Shown here piece by piece: positions 50,953 through 59,545 of a stretch of 64,000 nt of DNA (within the stretch, counting starts at the first letter, position 1; the number at the start of each line of letters is the position of its first letter). The notes under the pieces are model-generated. The model did not search any database, had not been told where the DNA came from, and was given only the letters and a program-made list of their open reading frames with translations. This stretch comes from Methylobacterium nonmethylotrophicum (lineage in GTDB: Bacteria > Pseudomonadota > Alphaproteobacteria > Rhizobiales > Beijerinckiaceae), in the NCBI RefSeq assembly GCF_004745635.1, contig NZ_SRLB01000010.1, forward strand, positions 186,001-250,000, in the 5' to 3' direction. The position numbers were made by a program, and so were the translations under genes.

Positions 50953-51575
50953 CGCCTGCTCCGATCCCGAATGGGCTGCCCGGCCCGCTGCCCCCAGGCG
51001 AGCGCCTGCTCTGGCAGGGCCGCCCGGCGCTGGTGAGCCTGGCGCGCCGCGCCTTCCACGTCGACCTCGTCGCCCTCTATTTCGGCGGGCTCGCGGCCTG
51101 GCAGGTGATCGCGGCGGGGCGGATCTCGGCGGCCTGGCCGGTGCTCCTCGGCGGAGCCCTCGGGCTGGCGATCCTGTTCGCCCTCGCCTGGGGCGCCTGC
51201 CGCACCACGGTCTACACCCTGACCGACCGGCGGCTGATGCTGCGCATCGGCATCGCGCTGCAGATGGACATCAACCTGCCGCTCAAGGAGATCGAGGCCG
51301 CCTCCTTCCGCCGCTTCGGCGACGGCAGCGGCGACCTGCCCCTCCTGCTGAAGCCCGGCGTGCGGCTCGCCTACCTGCACCTGTGGCCGCATGCCCGGCC
51401 CTGGCGGCTGACCCGGCCCGAGCCGATGCTGCGCTGCGTGCCCGACGCCGAGGGCGTGGCCAAGCGCATCGCGGCGGCGCTCGCCGAGGCGAACGGCCAG
51501 CCCGTCCAGGCGCTGCCGCCGGCGCCCGCTTCCGCTCCGGTGCTCCCCGGCCGCCTCGCGGCGGCGGGCCACTAG
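50949..51575 (+). CDS. puhB: Photosynthetic complex assembly protein PuhB
   Basis: PuhB aids reaction centre assembly. The 208-residue protein has an N-terminal GERLLWQGRPALVSLARRAFH element, two membrane helices (about 43-60 and 66-88), and a bPH2-like domain beginning TTVYTLTDRRLMLRIGIALQM, typical of the family. The start is GTG 50949, overlapping the puhA stop (GTGA). It lies 10 bp before puhC. Identity rests on both the bPH-like signature and the conserved order. Confidence 0.92.
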   Translation: MTPAPIPNGLPGPLPPGERLLWQGRPALVSLARRAFHVDLVALYFGGLAAWQVIAAGRISAAWPVLLGGALGLAILFALAWGACRTTVYTLTDRRLMLRIGIALQMDINLPLKEIEAASFRRFGDGSGDLPLLLKPGVRLAYLHLWPHARPWRLTRPEPMLRCVPDAEGVAKRIAAALAEANGQPVQALPPAPASAPVLPGRLAAAGH

Positions 51576-51585
51576 GGAGGCGGCG

Positions 51586-52035
51586 ATGTCCCACGACATC
51601 CCGGTCCCGCGCAAGCTGCTCGGCAGCGCCGCGCTTCTCGTCGCCTTCTCGCTCGCCGCGGTGGCGATCGGCCGGTTCGGTGGCGTCGGCGTCACGCAGA
51701 TGCCGGCCGCCCACGCGGTCCAGGTGCTAGACCTCACCGTCGAGGACCGCCAGGGCGGCAGCGTCACCCTGCGCGACGCCCGCGACGGGCGACTCGTGGC
51801 GGAGGTTGCCCCGGGCGAGGACGGCTTCCTGCGCGCGACCTTGCGGGTCATGGCCCAGGCGCGCCTGCGCGAGGGGCTGCCGCGCGGGGAGCCGTTCCGC
51901 CTCACCCGCTGGGACAACGGCACGCTCTCGCTCGACGACGTCGCGTCGGGCCGGCGGATCAACCTCGAGGCCTTCGGGCTCGGCAACGCGGCCGCCTTCG
52001 CGCGGCTGCTCGAACAGGGGAGGGGCGCATCGTGA
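51586..52035 (+). CDS. puhC: Photosynthetic complex assembly protein PuhC
   Basis: PuhC supports assembly or organisation of the core complex. The 149-residue protein has one N-terminal membrane helix ([21 protein letters not shown]) and a soluble C-terminal domain containing the family pattern [20 protein letters not shown] and [25 protein letters not shown] site precedes the ATG. The stop overlaps the next small gene (GTGATG). The length matches the family. Confidence 0.92.
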   Translation: MSHDIPVPRKLLGSAALLVAFSLAAVAIGRFGGVGVTQMPAAHAVQVLDLTVEDRQGGSVTLRDARDGRLVAEVAPGEDGFLRATLRVMAQARLREGLPRGEPFRLTRWDNGTLSLDDVASGRRINLEAFGLGNAAAFARLLEQGRGAS

Positions 52036-52334
52036 TGCACTGGTTGGGCGGCGGACGCCGCATCGAGGTGCCGTGCACGGTCGAGATCGAGCAGACGGCC
52101 GAGAGCCTGCACGCCCACGTGACGCTGGACGGGGGGCTGCTGATCGCGCCGGGCGACGAGGTGACGGTGCACGACGCGCCGACCTCCGTGCCCTACGGCG
52201 AGCGGATCGTGGTGCGCCGCCAGGCCACGGTGGTGCGCGCCGGCGCGGTCGAGCGCCTGTGGACCCGCATCGCGGGCCATTTCGAACTCACCGAACTCTA
52301 CGAAGTCAGCTTCTCGGAAAGGACGCGGCTATGA
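52035..52334 (+). CDS. Small protein conserved in place between puhC and acsF
   Basis: This 99-residue soluble protein of unknown function is predicted as a small beta domain ([40 protein letters not shown]) followed by a helix ([20 protein letters not shown]). The C-terminus [13 protein letters not shown] runs into acsF with a four-base overlap. ATG 52035 or the GTG three bases earlier could start it. A small gene in this place is common in puh operons of related phototrophs (recalled), which suggests a role in complex assembly or AcsF function. I assign none. Confidence 0.75.
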   Translation: MHWLGGGRRIEVPCTVEIEQTAESLHAHVTLDGGLLIAPGDEVTVHDAPTSVPYGERIVVRRQATVVRAGAVERLWTRIAGHFELTELYEVSFSERTRL

Positions 52335-53392
52335 GCGCGGCTTCCCCCTACACCCCGAACGAGAGCACCAAGTCGGCCCAGGAAACGACCTTCCTGAGCC
52401 CCCGCTTCTACACCACGAACTTCGAGGAGCTCGACCGCACCAATGTCGAGCCGGTGCGGGCCGAGTGGGACGTGCTCATCGCGGAGATGCGCTCCGACCC
52501 CAACAAGCGCCACTTCGTGCGCAATTCCGACTTCGACCTCGATCTCTCCGGCCTCGACCCGGAGCTGCGCAAGGAATTTCTGGACTTCCTGGTCTCGTCG
52601 ATCACCGCCGAGTTCTCGGGCTGCGTGCTCTACGCCGAGATGCGCAAGCGCGCCAAGAACAAGGACATCCGCGAGCTGTTCGGCTTCATGAGCCGCGACG
52701 AGGCCCGCCACGCCGGCTTCATCAACGACACGCTGAAGGATTTCGGGGTCGGCATCGACCTCGGCTTCCTGACGAAGGCCAAGAAGTACACGCATTTCCG
52801 GCCGAAATTCATCTTCTACGCCACGTATCTTTCTGAGAAGATCGGCTACGCCCGCTACATCACGATCTTCCGCCACCTCGAGCGCAACCCGGACAAGCGC
52901 TTCCACCCGATCTTCAAGTGGTTCGAGAAGTGGTGCAACGACGAGTTCCGCCACGGCGAGGCGTTCGCGCTCCTGATGCGTGCCAACCCGAAGCTGCTCA
53001 CCGGCATCAACTACTACTGGATCAAGTTCTTCCTGCTGGCGGTGTTCTGCACGATGTACGTGCGCGACCAGTGCCGGCCGGCCTTCCACAAGGCGCTCGG
53101 GGTCGACCCGAAGGAGTACGACTTCCAGGTCTTCGCGATCACCTCGGAGATCTCGCGGCAGGTCTTCCCGCTCACGCTCGATATCGACCATCCGGGCTTC
53201 CGGGCCGGGCTCGAGCGGCTCTTGGCCTGCGCCCGGGGCATCGAGGAGGCGAAGGCGCAGGGCGGCCTGATCGGCAAGCTCAAGCATGCCGGCTACGCGG
53301 CGAAGGCCGCCCTGGCCTTCGGGCGGCTGATGGTGATGCCGGCCAAGGCCAACCCGATGCCGGCGCAGATCCGCCTCAGCCCCGCCTGGTAG
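52331..53392 (+). CDS. acsF: Aerobic Mg-protoporphyrin IX monomethyl ester cyclase AcsF
   Basis: AcsF uses O2 to form the isocyclic ring E of protochlorophyllide. The 353-residue protein is a ferritin-like di-iron enzyme with iron ligands in [28 protein letters not shown] and [14 protein letters not shown], and the family C-terminal [15 protein letters not shown]. It overlaps the upstream small gene by four bases. No bchE (anaerobic cyclase) is present in the window, so bacteriochlorophyll synthesis here should need oxygen, in keeping with an aerobic phototroph. Confidence 0.97.
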   Translation: MSAASPYTPNESTKSAQETTFLSPRFYTTNFEELDRTNVEPVRAEWDVLIAEMRSDPNKRHFVRNSDFDLDLSGLDPELRKEFLDFLVSSITAEFSGCVLYAEMRKRAKNKDIRELFGFMSRDEARHAGFINDTLKDFGVGIDLGFLTKAKKYTHFRPKFIFYATYLSEKIGYARYITIFRHLERNPDKRFHPIFKWFEKWCNDEFRHGEAFALLMRANPKLLTGINYYWIKFFLLAVFCTMYVRDQCRPAFHKALGVDPKEYDFQVFAITSEISRQVFPLTLDIDHPGFRAGLERLLACARGIEEAKAQGGLIGKLKHAGYAAKAALAFGRLMVMPAKANPMPAQIRLSPAW

Positions 53393-53399
53393 CGCCCGC

Positions 53400-54182
53400 A
53401 TGTCCGACTACGCCGCCCCGATCCTCTACGCCGTCGTGATCTGGTGGTTCCTGACCGGGGCGATCCTCTGGCTGAACCACCGGCCGCGCCGGACCCATGC
53501 CTGGAGCTTCGGGGCGACGACGCTGGCGCTCGTCGCCGCCCTCTGGGTCGTCGCCTGGAGCGCAGGCCAGGAGAGCGAGGGGGCGGCCTACGCGGCCTTC
53601 ACGGCGGCCCTGATCGTCTGGGGCTGGCAGGAGATGGCCTTCTACATGGGCTATCTCGCCGGTCCCCGGCGCACGCCGGGCGCCCCCACCGCCCGGGGCC
53701 TCGCCCGCTTCGGCGCGGCGGCGGCGACGAACCTGTGGCACGAGGCGGCGATCATCTCAGGGTTCGCCGCCATCGCCTGGCTGACGGCGGGTTGCCCGAA
53801 CCGGATGGCGCTCTGGACCTACCTGGTCCTGTGGGGGATGAACCTCAGCGCCCGCCTCAACCTCTTCCTCGGCGTGCGCAACCTCCACGCCGAATTCCTG
53901 CCGGAGCACCTGCGCTACCTCGGCAGCTTCTTTCGCCGCGCGCCGATGAACGCGCTGTTTCCGGTGGCGATGATCCTCGCCACCGGCTTCCTCCTGGTGC
54001 TCCTGCACCCCGCCGTCACCGAGAGCGCCTCGGCCTTCAAGCGCTCCGGCCACACCATGATGGCGACCCTGATGGCCCTCGCCATCCTGGAGCACGGCTT
54101 CCTGATGCTGCCGCTGCCCTCCGCCGCGCTCTGGGGCTGGGGGCTGCCGGGCCGCCGCCCGGGGGCCGATGCCGCTCCGTAA
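53400..54182 (+). CDS. puhE: Photosynthetic complex assembly protein PuhE
   Basis: This 260-residue, seven-helix membrane protein of the PuhE (DUF3623) family is needed for normal reaction centre and pigment levels in Rhodobacter. Signatures include [38 protein letters not shown], and [20 protein letters not shown] followed by [15 protein letters not shown]. It starts 7 bp after acsF and is followed by hemA after 49 bp, the typical puhE-hemA junction. Motifs and order leave little doubt about identity. Confidence 0.93.
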   Translation: MSDYAAPILYAVVIWWFLTGAILWLNHRPRRTHAWSFGATTLALVAALWVVAWSAGQESEGAAYAAFTAALIVWGWQEMAFYMGYLAGPRRTPGAPTARGLARFGAAAATNLWHEAAIISGFAAIAWLTAGCPNRMALWTYLVLWGMNLSARLNLFLGVRNLHAEFLPEHLRYLGSFFRRAPMNALFPVAMILATGFLLVLLHPAVTESASAFKRSGHTMMATLMALAILEHGFLMLPLPSAALWGWGLPGRRPGADAAP

Positions 54183-54231
54183 GAAACCCAGAAGAACACG
54201 CCCACAAGAACACCGTACAAGGGGACGCTCG

Positions 54232-55443
54232 ATGGATTACGAGGCAATGTTCTCCGCCGCCCTCCAGGGCCTGCACCGCGAGGGGCGCTACCGGGTCTTC
54301 ACCGACCTCGAGCGGCAGGCCGGGCGCTTTCCCTACGCCACGCAGCACGGCGCCCACGGCACCCGCGAGGTGACGGTGTGGTGCTCGAACGATTATCTCG
54401 GCATGGGTCAGCACCCGGCGGTGACGGGCGCGATGCACGAGGCGATCGACCGCTGCGGCGCCGGTGCCGGCGGCACCCGCAACATTTCGGGCACCAACCA
54501 CTACCATGTGCTGCTCGAGCGCGAACTCGCCGACCTGCACGGCAAGGAGGCGGCGCTCCTCTTCACCTCGGGCTACGTCTCGAACTGGGCCGGGCTCGGC
54601 ACCCTCGCCTCGAAGCTGCCCGGCTGCGTGGTGTTCTCCGACGAAGGCAACCACGCCTCGATGATCGAGGGCATCCGCTCGAGCCGCGCCGAGCGCCACA
54701 TCTTCCGCCACAACGATCCCGACGACCTCGACCGCAAGCTGCGGCTCGTCGATCCCGCCCTGCCGAAGCTCGTCGCCTTCGAGTCGGTCTACTCGATGGA
54801 CGGCGACATCGCGCCGATCGCCGAGCTCTGCGACGTCGCAGACTCCCACGGCGCCATGACCTACCTCGACGAGGTCCACGCGGTGGGCCTCTACGGCCCG
54901 CGCGGCGGCGGCATCGCCGAGCGCGAGGGGCTGATGCACCGCCTCACCGTCATCGAGGGGACGCTCGGCAAGGCCTTCGCGGTCTCGGGCGGCTACATCG
55001 CCGCCTCCGCGGCGCTCTGCGACTTCGTGCGCAGCTTCGCCTCGGGCTTCATCTTCACCACCTCGCTCCCGCCGGCGATCGCGGCGGGCGCAGCCGCGAG
55101 CATCCGCCACCTCAAGGCGAGCGGGGTCGAGCGGGCCCGCCACCAGGACCGCGTCGCCGCGGTGCGCCGGCGCCTGTCGGCGATCGGCATCCCGCTCCTC
55201 GACAACCCGAGCCACATCGTGCCGGTGATGGTGGGCGATCCGGTCCTGTGCAAGCAGATCAGCGATACCCTGCTCGACGAGTTCGCGATCTACGTCCAGC
55301 CGATCAACTACCCCACCGTGCCGCGCGGGACCGAGCGCCTGCGCATCACCCCGTCGCCGCTCCACAGCGACGCCGACATCGACCACCTGGCGGCGGCGCT
55401 CGGGGCGATCTGGGGCCGGATCGGGCTGGCCCGGGCGGCGTAG
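54232..55443 (+). CDS. hemA: 5-aminolevulinate synthase HemA
   Basis: HemA makes 5-aminolevulinate from glycine and succinyl-CoA, the first step of tetrapyrrole synthesis. The 403-residue PLP enzyme has [15 protein letters not shown], the glycine-rich [26 protein letters not shown] and the PLP lysine in [17 protein letters not shown] 54232 follows a GGGGACG site. Being in the photosynthesis cluster, it is probably the isozyme devoted to pigment supply; many relatives have another copy elsewhere. A palindromic element follows it. Confidence 0.95.
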   Translation: MDYEAMFSAALQGLHREGRYRVFTDLERQAGRFPYATQHGAHGTREVTVWCSNDYLGMGQHPAVTGAMHEAIDRCGAGAGGTRNISGTNHYHVLLERELADLHGKEAALLFTSGYVSNWAGLGTLASKLPGCVVFSDEGNHASMIEGIRSSRAERHIFRHNDPDDLDRKLRLVDPALPKLVAFESVYSMDGDIAPIAELCDVADSHGAMTYLDEVHAVGLYGPRGGGIAEREGLMHRLTVIEGTLGKAFAVSGGYIAASAALCDFVRSFASGFIFTTSLPPAIAAGAAASIRHLKASGVERARHQDRVAAVRRRLSAIGIPLLDNPSHIVPVMVGDPVLCKQISDTLLDEFAIYVQPINYPTVPRGTERLRITPSPLHSDADIDHLAAALGAIWGRIGLARAA

Positions 55444-55458
55444 CGCGCGCGCCGCTGA

Positions 55459-55627
55459 ACCCTCCCCCCTCTGCGGGGGAGGGTGCCCCGCGGATGCGGG
55501 GCGGGAGAGGGGCAGCGCCACGCTGGTCCAGAGGCCGCCTTTCAGAGCAGTCGCTACTTCTCCGGAAACGGCGTCCCCTCTCCCGGCTCACTCCGTTCGC
55601 CACCCTCCCCCGCAGAGGGGGGAGGGT
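55459..55627. repeat. Palindromic intergenic element D with perfect 27-bp arms
   Basis: The arms 55459-55485 and 55601-55627 are exact reverse complements over 27 bases. Each arm is itself a hairpin (CCCTCCCCC.../...GGGGGAGGG), and a nested GGGAGAGGGG/CCCCTCTCCC pair lies inside. It fills most of the 300-bp hemA-bchI gap. Similar elements lie at 20.0 and 31.0 kb. It could end hemA transcription or be a mobile palindrome. Confidence 0.85.
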
Positions 55628-55670
55628 CACGCGCGCGACCGCCACGGGCCTCAATGTCAAGTTAATCGAC

Positions 55671-55688
55671 TGTCATTTTCATTAGACA
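55671..55688. promoter_or_regulatory. PpsR/CrtJ operator before bchI
   Basis: An exact TGT-N12-ACA, TGTCATTTTCATTAGACA, lies 55 bp before the bchI GTG. A further TGTCAA half-site starts 16 bp upstream at 55655. The region is AT-rich compared with its surroundings and should hold the bchIDO promoter. Confidence 0.85.
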
Positions 55689-55743
55689 TTCCCGCCCTCC
55701 CGGCCGATCCTGTCCCCACTGTCAGCCTTCGAGGACCCGAACC

Positions 55744-56844
55744 GTGGCGCCCACCCAATCGGCCCTGTCCCGGCGGGCCCCGAAGCCGGCATTCGTGGCA
55801 CCGGCCGCGCGGCCCGAGCCCAAAGCCCGACCGCCCTATCCGTTCTCGGCCATCGTCGGGCAGGACGCCATGCGGCGCGCGCTGCTGGTCGCGGCGGTCG
55901 ATCCGACGGTCGGCGGGGTGCTGGTCTTCGGCGACCGCGGCACCGGCAAGTCCACCGCCGTACGGGCGCTCGCCGCCCTGCTGCCGCCGATGCGGGCGGT
56001 GGCGGGCTGCGCCTATTCCTGCGATCCGGTCGAGGCCGGCACCCTCTGCTCGGCCTGCTCCGCCCGCCGGGCGCAGGGGCTCGCGGTCCAGACCGTGCCG
56101 GTGCCGGTGGTCGACCTGCCGCTCGGGGCCACCGAGGACCGGGTGGTCGGCGCCCTCGACATCGGCCGGGCGCTCGGGGCCGGCGAGAAGGCGTTCGAGC
56201 CGGGGCTGCTCGCCCGCGCCAATCGCGGCTTCCTCTACATCGACGAGGTCAACCTGCTGGAGGACCATCTCGTCGACCTGCTCCTCGACGTGGCGGCCTC
56301 GGGCGTCAACACCGTCGAGCGCGAGGGCCTGAGCCTGCGCCACCCGGCCCGCTTCGTCCTCGTCGGCAGCGGCAACCCGGAGGAGGGCGAGCTGCGCCCG
56401 CAGCTCCTCGACCGCTTCGGCCTCGCGGTGCAGGTCGCGACGCCGACCGATCTCGCGAGCCGCGTGACGATCGTGCGCCGGCGCGATGCCTACGAGCGCG
56501 ATCCCGCCGGCTTCGCGGACGAGTGGGAGGAGGCGGAGATTCTTCTCGGCCGGCAGATCGTGGCGGCCCGGGCGCGCCTGCCCGATGTCGCGGTGCCCGA
56601 CGCCGTGCTGGAGGCCGCGGCGCGCCTGTGCCTGGCGCTCGGCACCGACGGCCTGCGCGGCGAGCTGACCCTGATGCGGACCGCCCGGGCGCTGGCGAGC
56701 CTCGACGGCGACGACACCGTGACCCTCGACCACCTCCGCGAGGTGGCGCCGAGCGCCCTGAGCCACCGCCTGCGCCGCAACCCCCTCGACGAGGCCGGGT
56801 CCGAGGCCCGGATCGCCCGGGCCCTCGCCGAGGTCCTGGGGTGA
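55744..56844 (+). CDS. bchI: Magnesium chelatase ATPase subunit I (BchI)
   Basis: BchI is the AAA+ ATPase ring that powers magnesium insertion by BchH. The 366-residue protein has Walker A GDRGTGKST, Walker B GFLYIDEVNLLEDH, the sensor FVLVGSGNPEEGELRPQLLDRFGL and the cysteine-rich insert CSACSARRAQG seen in the family. The start is GTG 55744. It overlaps bchD by four bases (GTGA), so the ring partners are made together. The perfect PpsR operator 55 bp upstream indicates oxygen repression. Confidence 0.96.
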   Translation: MAPTQSALSRRAPKPAFVAPAARPEPKARPPYPFSAIVGQDAMRRALLVAAVDPTVGGVLVFGDRGTGKSTAVRALAALLPPMRAVAGCAYSCDPVEAGTLCSACSARRAQGLAVQTVPVPVVDLPLGATEDRVVGALDIGRALGAGEKAFEPGLLARANRGFLYIDEVNLLEDHLVDLLLDVAASGVNTVEREGLSLRHPARFVLVGSGNPEEGELRPQLLDRFGLAVQVATPTDLASRVTIVRRRDAYERDPAGFADEWEEAEILLGRQIVAARARLPDVAVPDAVLEAAARLCLALGTDGLRGELTLMRTARALASLDGDDTVTLDHLREVAPSALSHRLRRNPLDEAGSEARIARALAEVLG

Positions 56845-58580
56845 CCGCGCCGCAGGACGCAACGTCTTCGGACGCGAGAGCGCCGGATGCGACCTGGAGC
56901 CGGGCCTGCCTCGCGGCGGCCCTGGTCGCCCTCGATCCGGCCGGCACCGGCGTCGTCCTGCGCGCCCGGCCCGGCCCGGTGCGGGATTCCTGGCTCGACG
57001 CCTTGCGCGCCCTCCTGCCCGTCGGCATGCCGGTGACGCGCCTGCCGCCCGGGATCGCCGACGACGCGCTCCTCGGCGGGCTCGACCTGCCGGCCACCCT
57101 GCGGACCGGACGGCCGGTGGCGCAGCCGGGCCTGCTCGCCCGCAGCCATGGCGGCATCGTCCTGGTGCCGATGGCCGAGCGGCTGGCGCCCGGCATTGCG
57201 GCGCGGATCGCCCAGGTCCTCGACACCGGCAGCGTCGAGGTCGCCCGGGACGGCATCGCCACCCGGCACCCGGCACAGGTCGGCCTGGTGCTCCTCGACG
57301 AGGGGGAGGGCGAGGACGAGGCCCTGCCGCCCGGCCTCGCCGACCGCGCGGCGATCCACCTCGACCTCGACGCCATTCCACCGGGCGCCGTCGCCACGCC
57401 ACTGCCGCGCCCCGATCTCGACGCCGCCCGCGCCGCCCGGTCCGCCCTCCCGGCGGAGGCGGCCGAAACGCTCTGCGCCCTCGCGGCGCGGCTCGGCATC
57501 GCGTCGCTGCGTGCACCGCTCCTCGCCCTGCGGGTGGCCCGGCTGCATGCCGGCCTCGACGGGCGCAGCATCGTCGAGGAACTGGACCTGGCCGTTGCCG
57601 TCGCCCTGGTTCTGGCACCGCGGGCCCGCACCTGGCCGCAGGACGCGGACGAGGCCGCGGCCGAGCCCCCGCGGCCGGACCGGGACGACGAGGCCGGCCC
57701 CGCCGGCCAGGAGAGCGGCGAGGACCGCATTCTGGCGGCCGCCGCGGCGAGCCTGCCGCCCGGCCTGCTCGCCCGCCTGCTCGCGCACGAGGGGCCGCGC
57801 AATCGATCACCCGGCGCCGGCCGCGCCGGGGCCGTGGCGCAGGCGCAGCGCGGCCGCCCGGTCGGCGCCCGGCCGGGAGATCCGCGGCGCGGGCGGCTCG
57901 CCCTGATCGAGACACTGCGGGCCGCCGCGCCCTGGCAGCGCCTGCGCAGAGCCGAGGGCGCGGCGCGCCTGCGCATCACGGCGGACGACCTGCGCATCCG
58001 CCGCCTGGTGCAACGGCGCGAGACCACCACGATCTTCGCGGTCGACGCCTCCGGCTCCGCGGCGCTGGAGCGGCTGGCCGAGGCCAAGGGCGCGGTCGAG
58101 TCGCTCCTCGCCGAGTGCTACGTCCGCCGCGACCGGGTCGCCCTCGTGGCCTTCCGGGGCCGCGGCGCCGAATTGCTGCTCGTTCCCACCCGCTCGCTGG
58201 TGCGGGCCAAGCGCGCCCTGGCGGCCCTGCCCGGCGGCGGCGGCACGCCGCTTGCGGCCGGCATCGAGGCGGCCGGCCGGCTCGCCGCCGCCGAGCGCCG
58301 GGCCGGGCGCAGCCCGGTCGTGCTGCTCCTCACCGACGGCCGTGCCAACGTCGCCCGCTCCGGCGCGCCCGGCCGGGCGCAGGCCGCCTCCGACGCCCTC
58401 AGCGCCGCCCGGGCCCTGGCCCAGGAGGGCACCCGCGCGCTGGTCATCGACACCGCCGCGCGCCCCCAGGACGCCGCCCGGGCGCTGGCCGCCGCGATGG
58501 CGGCGCGCTACCTGGCGATGCCGCAGGCCGATGCCGCGCGCCTGACCCGGGCCGTGCGCGAGGCCGCCCCTTCGTGTTGA
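56841..58580 (+). CDS. bchD: Magnesium chelatase subunit D (BchD)
   Basis: BchD forms the second ring stacked on BchI. The 579-residue protein has an N-terminal AAA+-like domain with no Walker A P-loop, as usual for BchD, an acidic/Pro-rich linker near 270-290 (PRPDRDDEAGPAGQESGED), and a C-terminal von Willebrand A domain with MIDAS residues in FAVDASGSAALERL, GGTPLAAGI and LLTDGRANVARS. The start is GTG 56841. bchO begins just after its stop. Confidence 0.95.
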   Translation: MTAPQDATSSDARAPDATWSRACLAAALVALDPAGTGVVLRARPGPVRDSWLDALRALLPVGMPVTRLPPGIADDALLGGLDLPATLRTGRPVAQPGLLARSHGGIVLVPMAERLAPGIAARIAQVLDTGSVEVARDGIATRHPAQVGLVLLDEGEGEDEALPPGLADRAAIHLDLDAIPPGAVATPLPRPDLDAARAARSALPAEAAETLCALAARLGIASLRAPLLALRVARLHAGLDGRSIVEELDLAVAVALVLAPRARTWPQDADEAAAEPPRPDRDDEAGPAGQESGEDRILAAAAASLPPGLLARLLAHEGPRNRSPGAGRAGAVAQAQRGRPVGARPGDPRRGRLALIETLRAAAPWQRLRRAEGAARLRITADDLRIRRLVQRRETTTIFAVDASGSAALERLAEAKGAVESLLAECYVRRDRVALVAFRGRGAELLLVPTRSLVRAKRALAALPGGGGTPLAAGIEAAGRLAAAERRAGRSPVVLLLTDGRANVARSGAPGRAQAASDALSAARALAQEGTRALVIDTAARPQDAARALAAAMAARYLAMPQADAARLTRAVREAAPSC

Positions 58581-58585
58581 GCACG

Positions 58586-59461
58586 ATGCCCCGCTTCGAC
58601 GACAGGCCCGCCTTCGCGCGGGAGGGCCGGGACTGGCCGAACCGCGAGGCGAGCCGCTTCGTCGCCGCCGGCGGCCTGACCTGGCACGTGCAGGAAGCGG
58701 GCGCGGGCCCGGTCCTGCTCCTCGTCCACGGCACCGGCGCGGCGACCCATTCCTGGCGCGGGCTCATGCCGCTGCTCGCCCGCGACTTCCGGGTGATCGC
58801 CCCGGACCTGCCGGGCCACGGCTTCACCGATCCCCTGCCGACGCCCTCGCTGCCGCGCATGGCCCGGGCGCTCGGCGACCTGCTGCGCGTCCTCGACGCG
58901 GCCCCGCAGGTCGTGGTCGGCCACTCCGCCGGTGCGGCGATCCTGGCCCGGCTCTGCCTCGACGGCGCGCTCGCGCCGCGCCTCCTCGTCGGGCTCAACG
59001 CGGCGCTCAAACCCTTTCCGGGGATGGCGGGCTTCATCTTCCCGGCGATGGCCCGCGCCCTCTTCCTCAACCCCGTGACGCCGCGGGTCTTCGCCTGGTC
59101 GGCCGACCGCGCCGCGGTCGAGCGGCTGATCCACGGCACCGGCTCGACCCTCGACCGCACCGGCCTCGACCTCTACCGCCGCCTGTTCCAGACTCCGGGC
59201 CACGTCGCCGGCGCCCTCGGCATGATGGCGCACTGGGACCTCGTCCCCCTCGACCGCGACCTGCCCCGCCTCACGCCCCCGCTGCTGCTGATCGTCGGCG
59301 GGGAGGACCGCACCATCGCCCCCGACGTTTCCTTCGCCCTCGCCGACCGCCTCGGCGGACGGGCGAAGGTGGAGCTGCTGCGCGGGCTGGGGCATCTCGC
59401 GCATGAGGAGAAGCCGGAGGTGGTGGCGGGGCTGATCCGGGATGGGGCGCTGCAGGCATAG
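58586..59461 (+). CDS. bchO: BchO alpha/beta hydrolase of the Mg-chelatase operon
   Basis: BchO is an alpha/beta-hydrolase-fold protein of the bchIDO operon whose precise role in magnesium chelation is unproven. The 291-residue protein has HGTGAATHSWRGL (oxyanion site), the nucleophile elbow VVGHSAGAAILARL with the catalytic Ser, GGEDRTIAP with the acid and GLGHLAHEE with the His. ATG 58586 lies 5 bp past the bchD stop; TTG 58577 overlapping the stop is possible. Motifs are complete, so enzymatic activity is plausible. Confidence 0.93.
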   Translation: MPRFDDRPAFAREGRDWPNREASRFVAAGGLTWHVQEAGAGPVLLLVHGTGAATHSWRGLMPLLARDFRVIAPDLPGHGFTDPLPTPSLPRMARALGDLLRVLDAAPQVVVGHSAGAAILARLCLDGALAPRLLVGLNAALKPFPGMAGFIFPAMARALFLNPVTPRVFAWSADRAAVERLIHGTGSTLDRTGLDLYRRLFQTPGHVAGALGMMAHWDLVPLDRDLPRLTPPLLLIVGGEDRTIAPDVSFALADRLGGRAKVELLRGLGHLAHEEKPEVVAGLIRDGALQA

Positions 59462-59527
59462 GTCTTGGCAGACCCAGTTCACACGACCGTCTTTCCCGCT
59501 TGCCACCCGCCCCGGCCGCGATGATAG

Positions 59528-59545
59528 TGTCAAGTTATGTTGACA
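59528..59545. promoter_or_regulatory. PpsR/CrtJ operator overlapping the crtI start
   Basis: An exact TGT-N12-ACA, TGTCAAGTTATGTTGACA, includes the ATG (59537-59539) used as the crtI start. Either crtI starts farther in, or the operator and start codon really coincide and the transcript has almost no leader. No ribosome site is seen before that ATG. Confidence 0.85.

Noticed and set aside
56841..58580. Missing Walker A motif in BchD as a sign of a broken gene
   Set aside because: Loss of the P-loop in the D subunit is normal for the family; the von Willebrand domain is intact.
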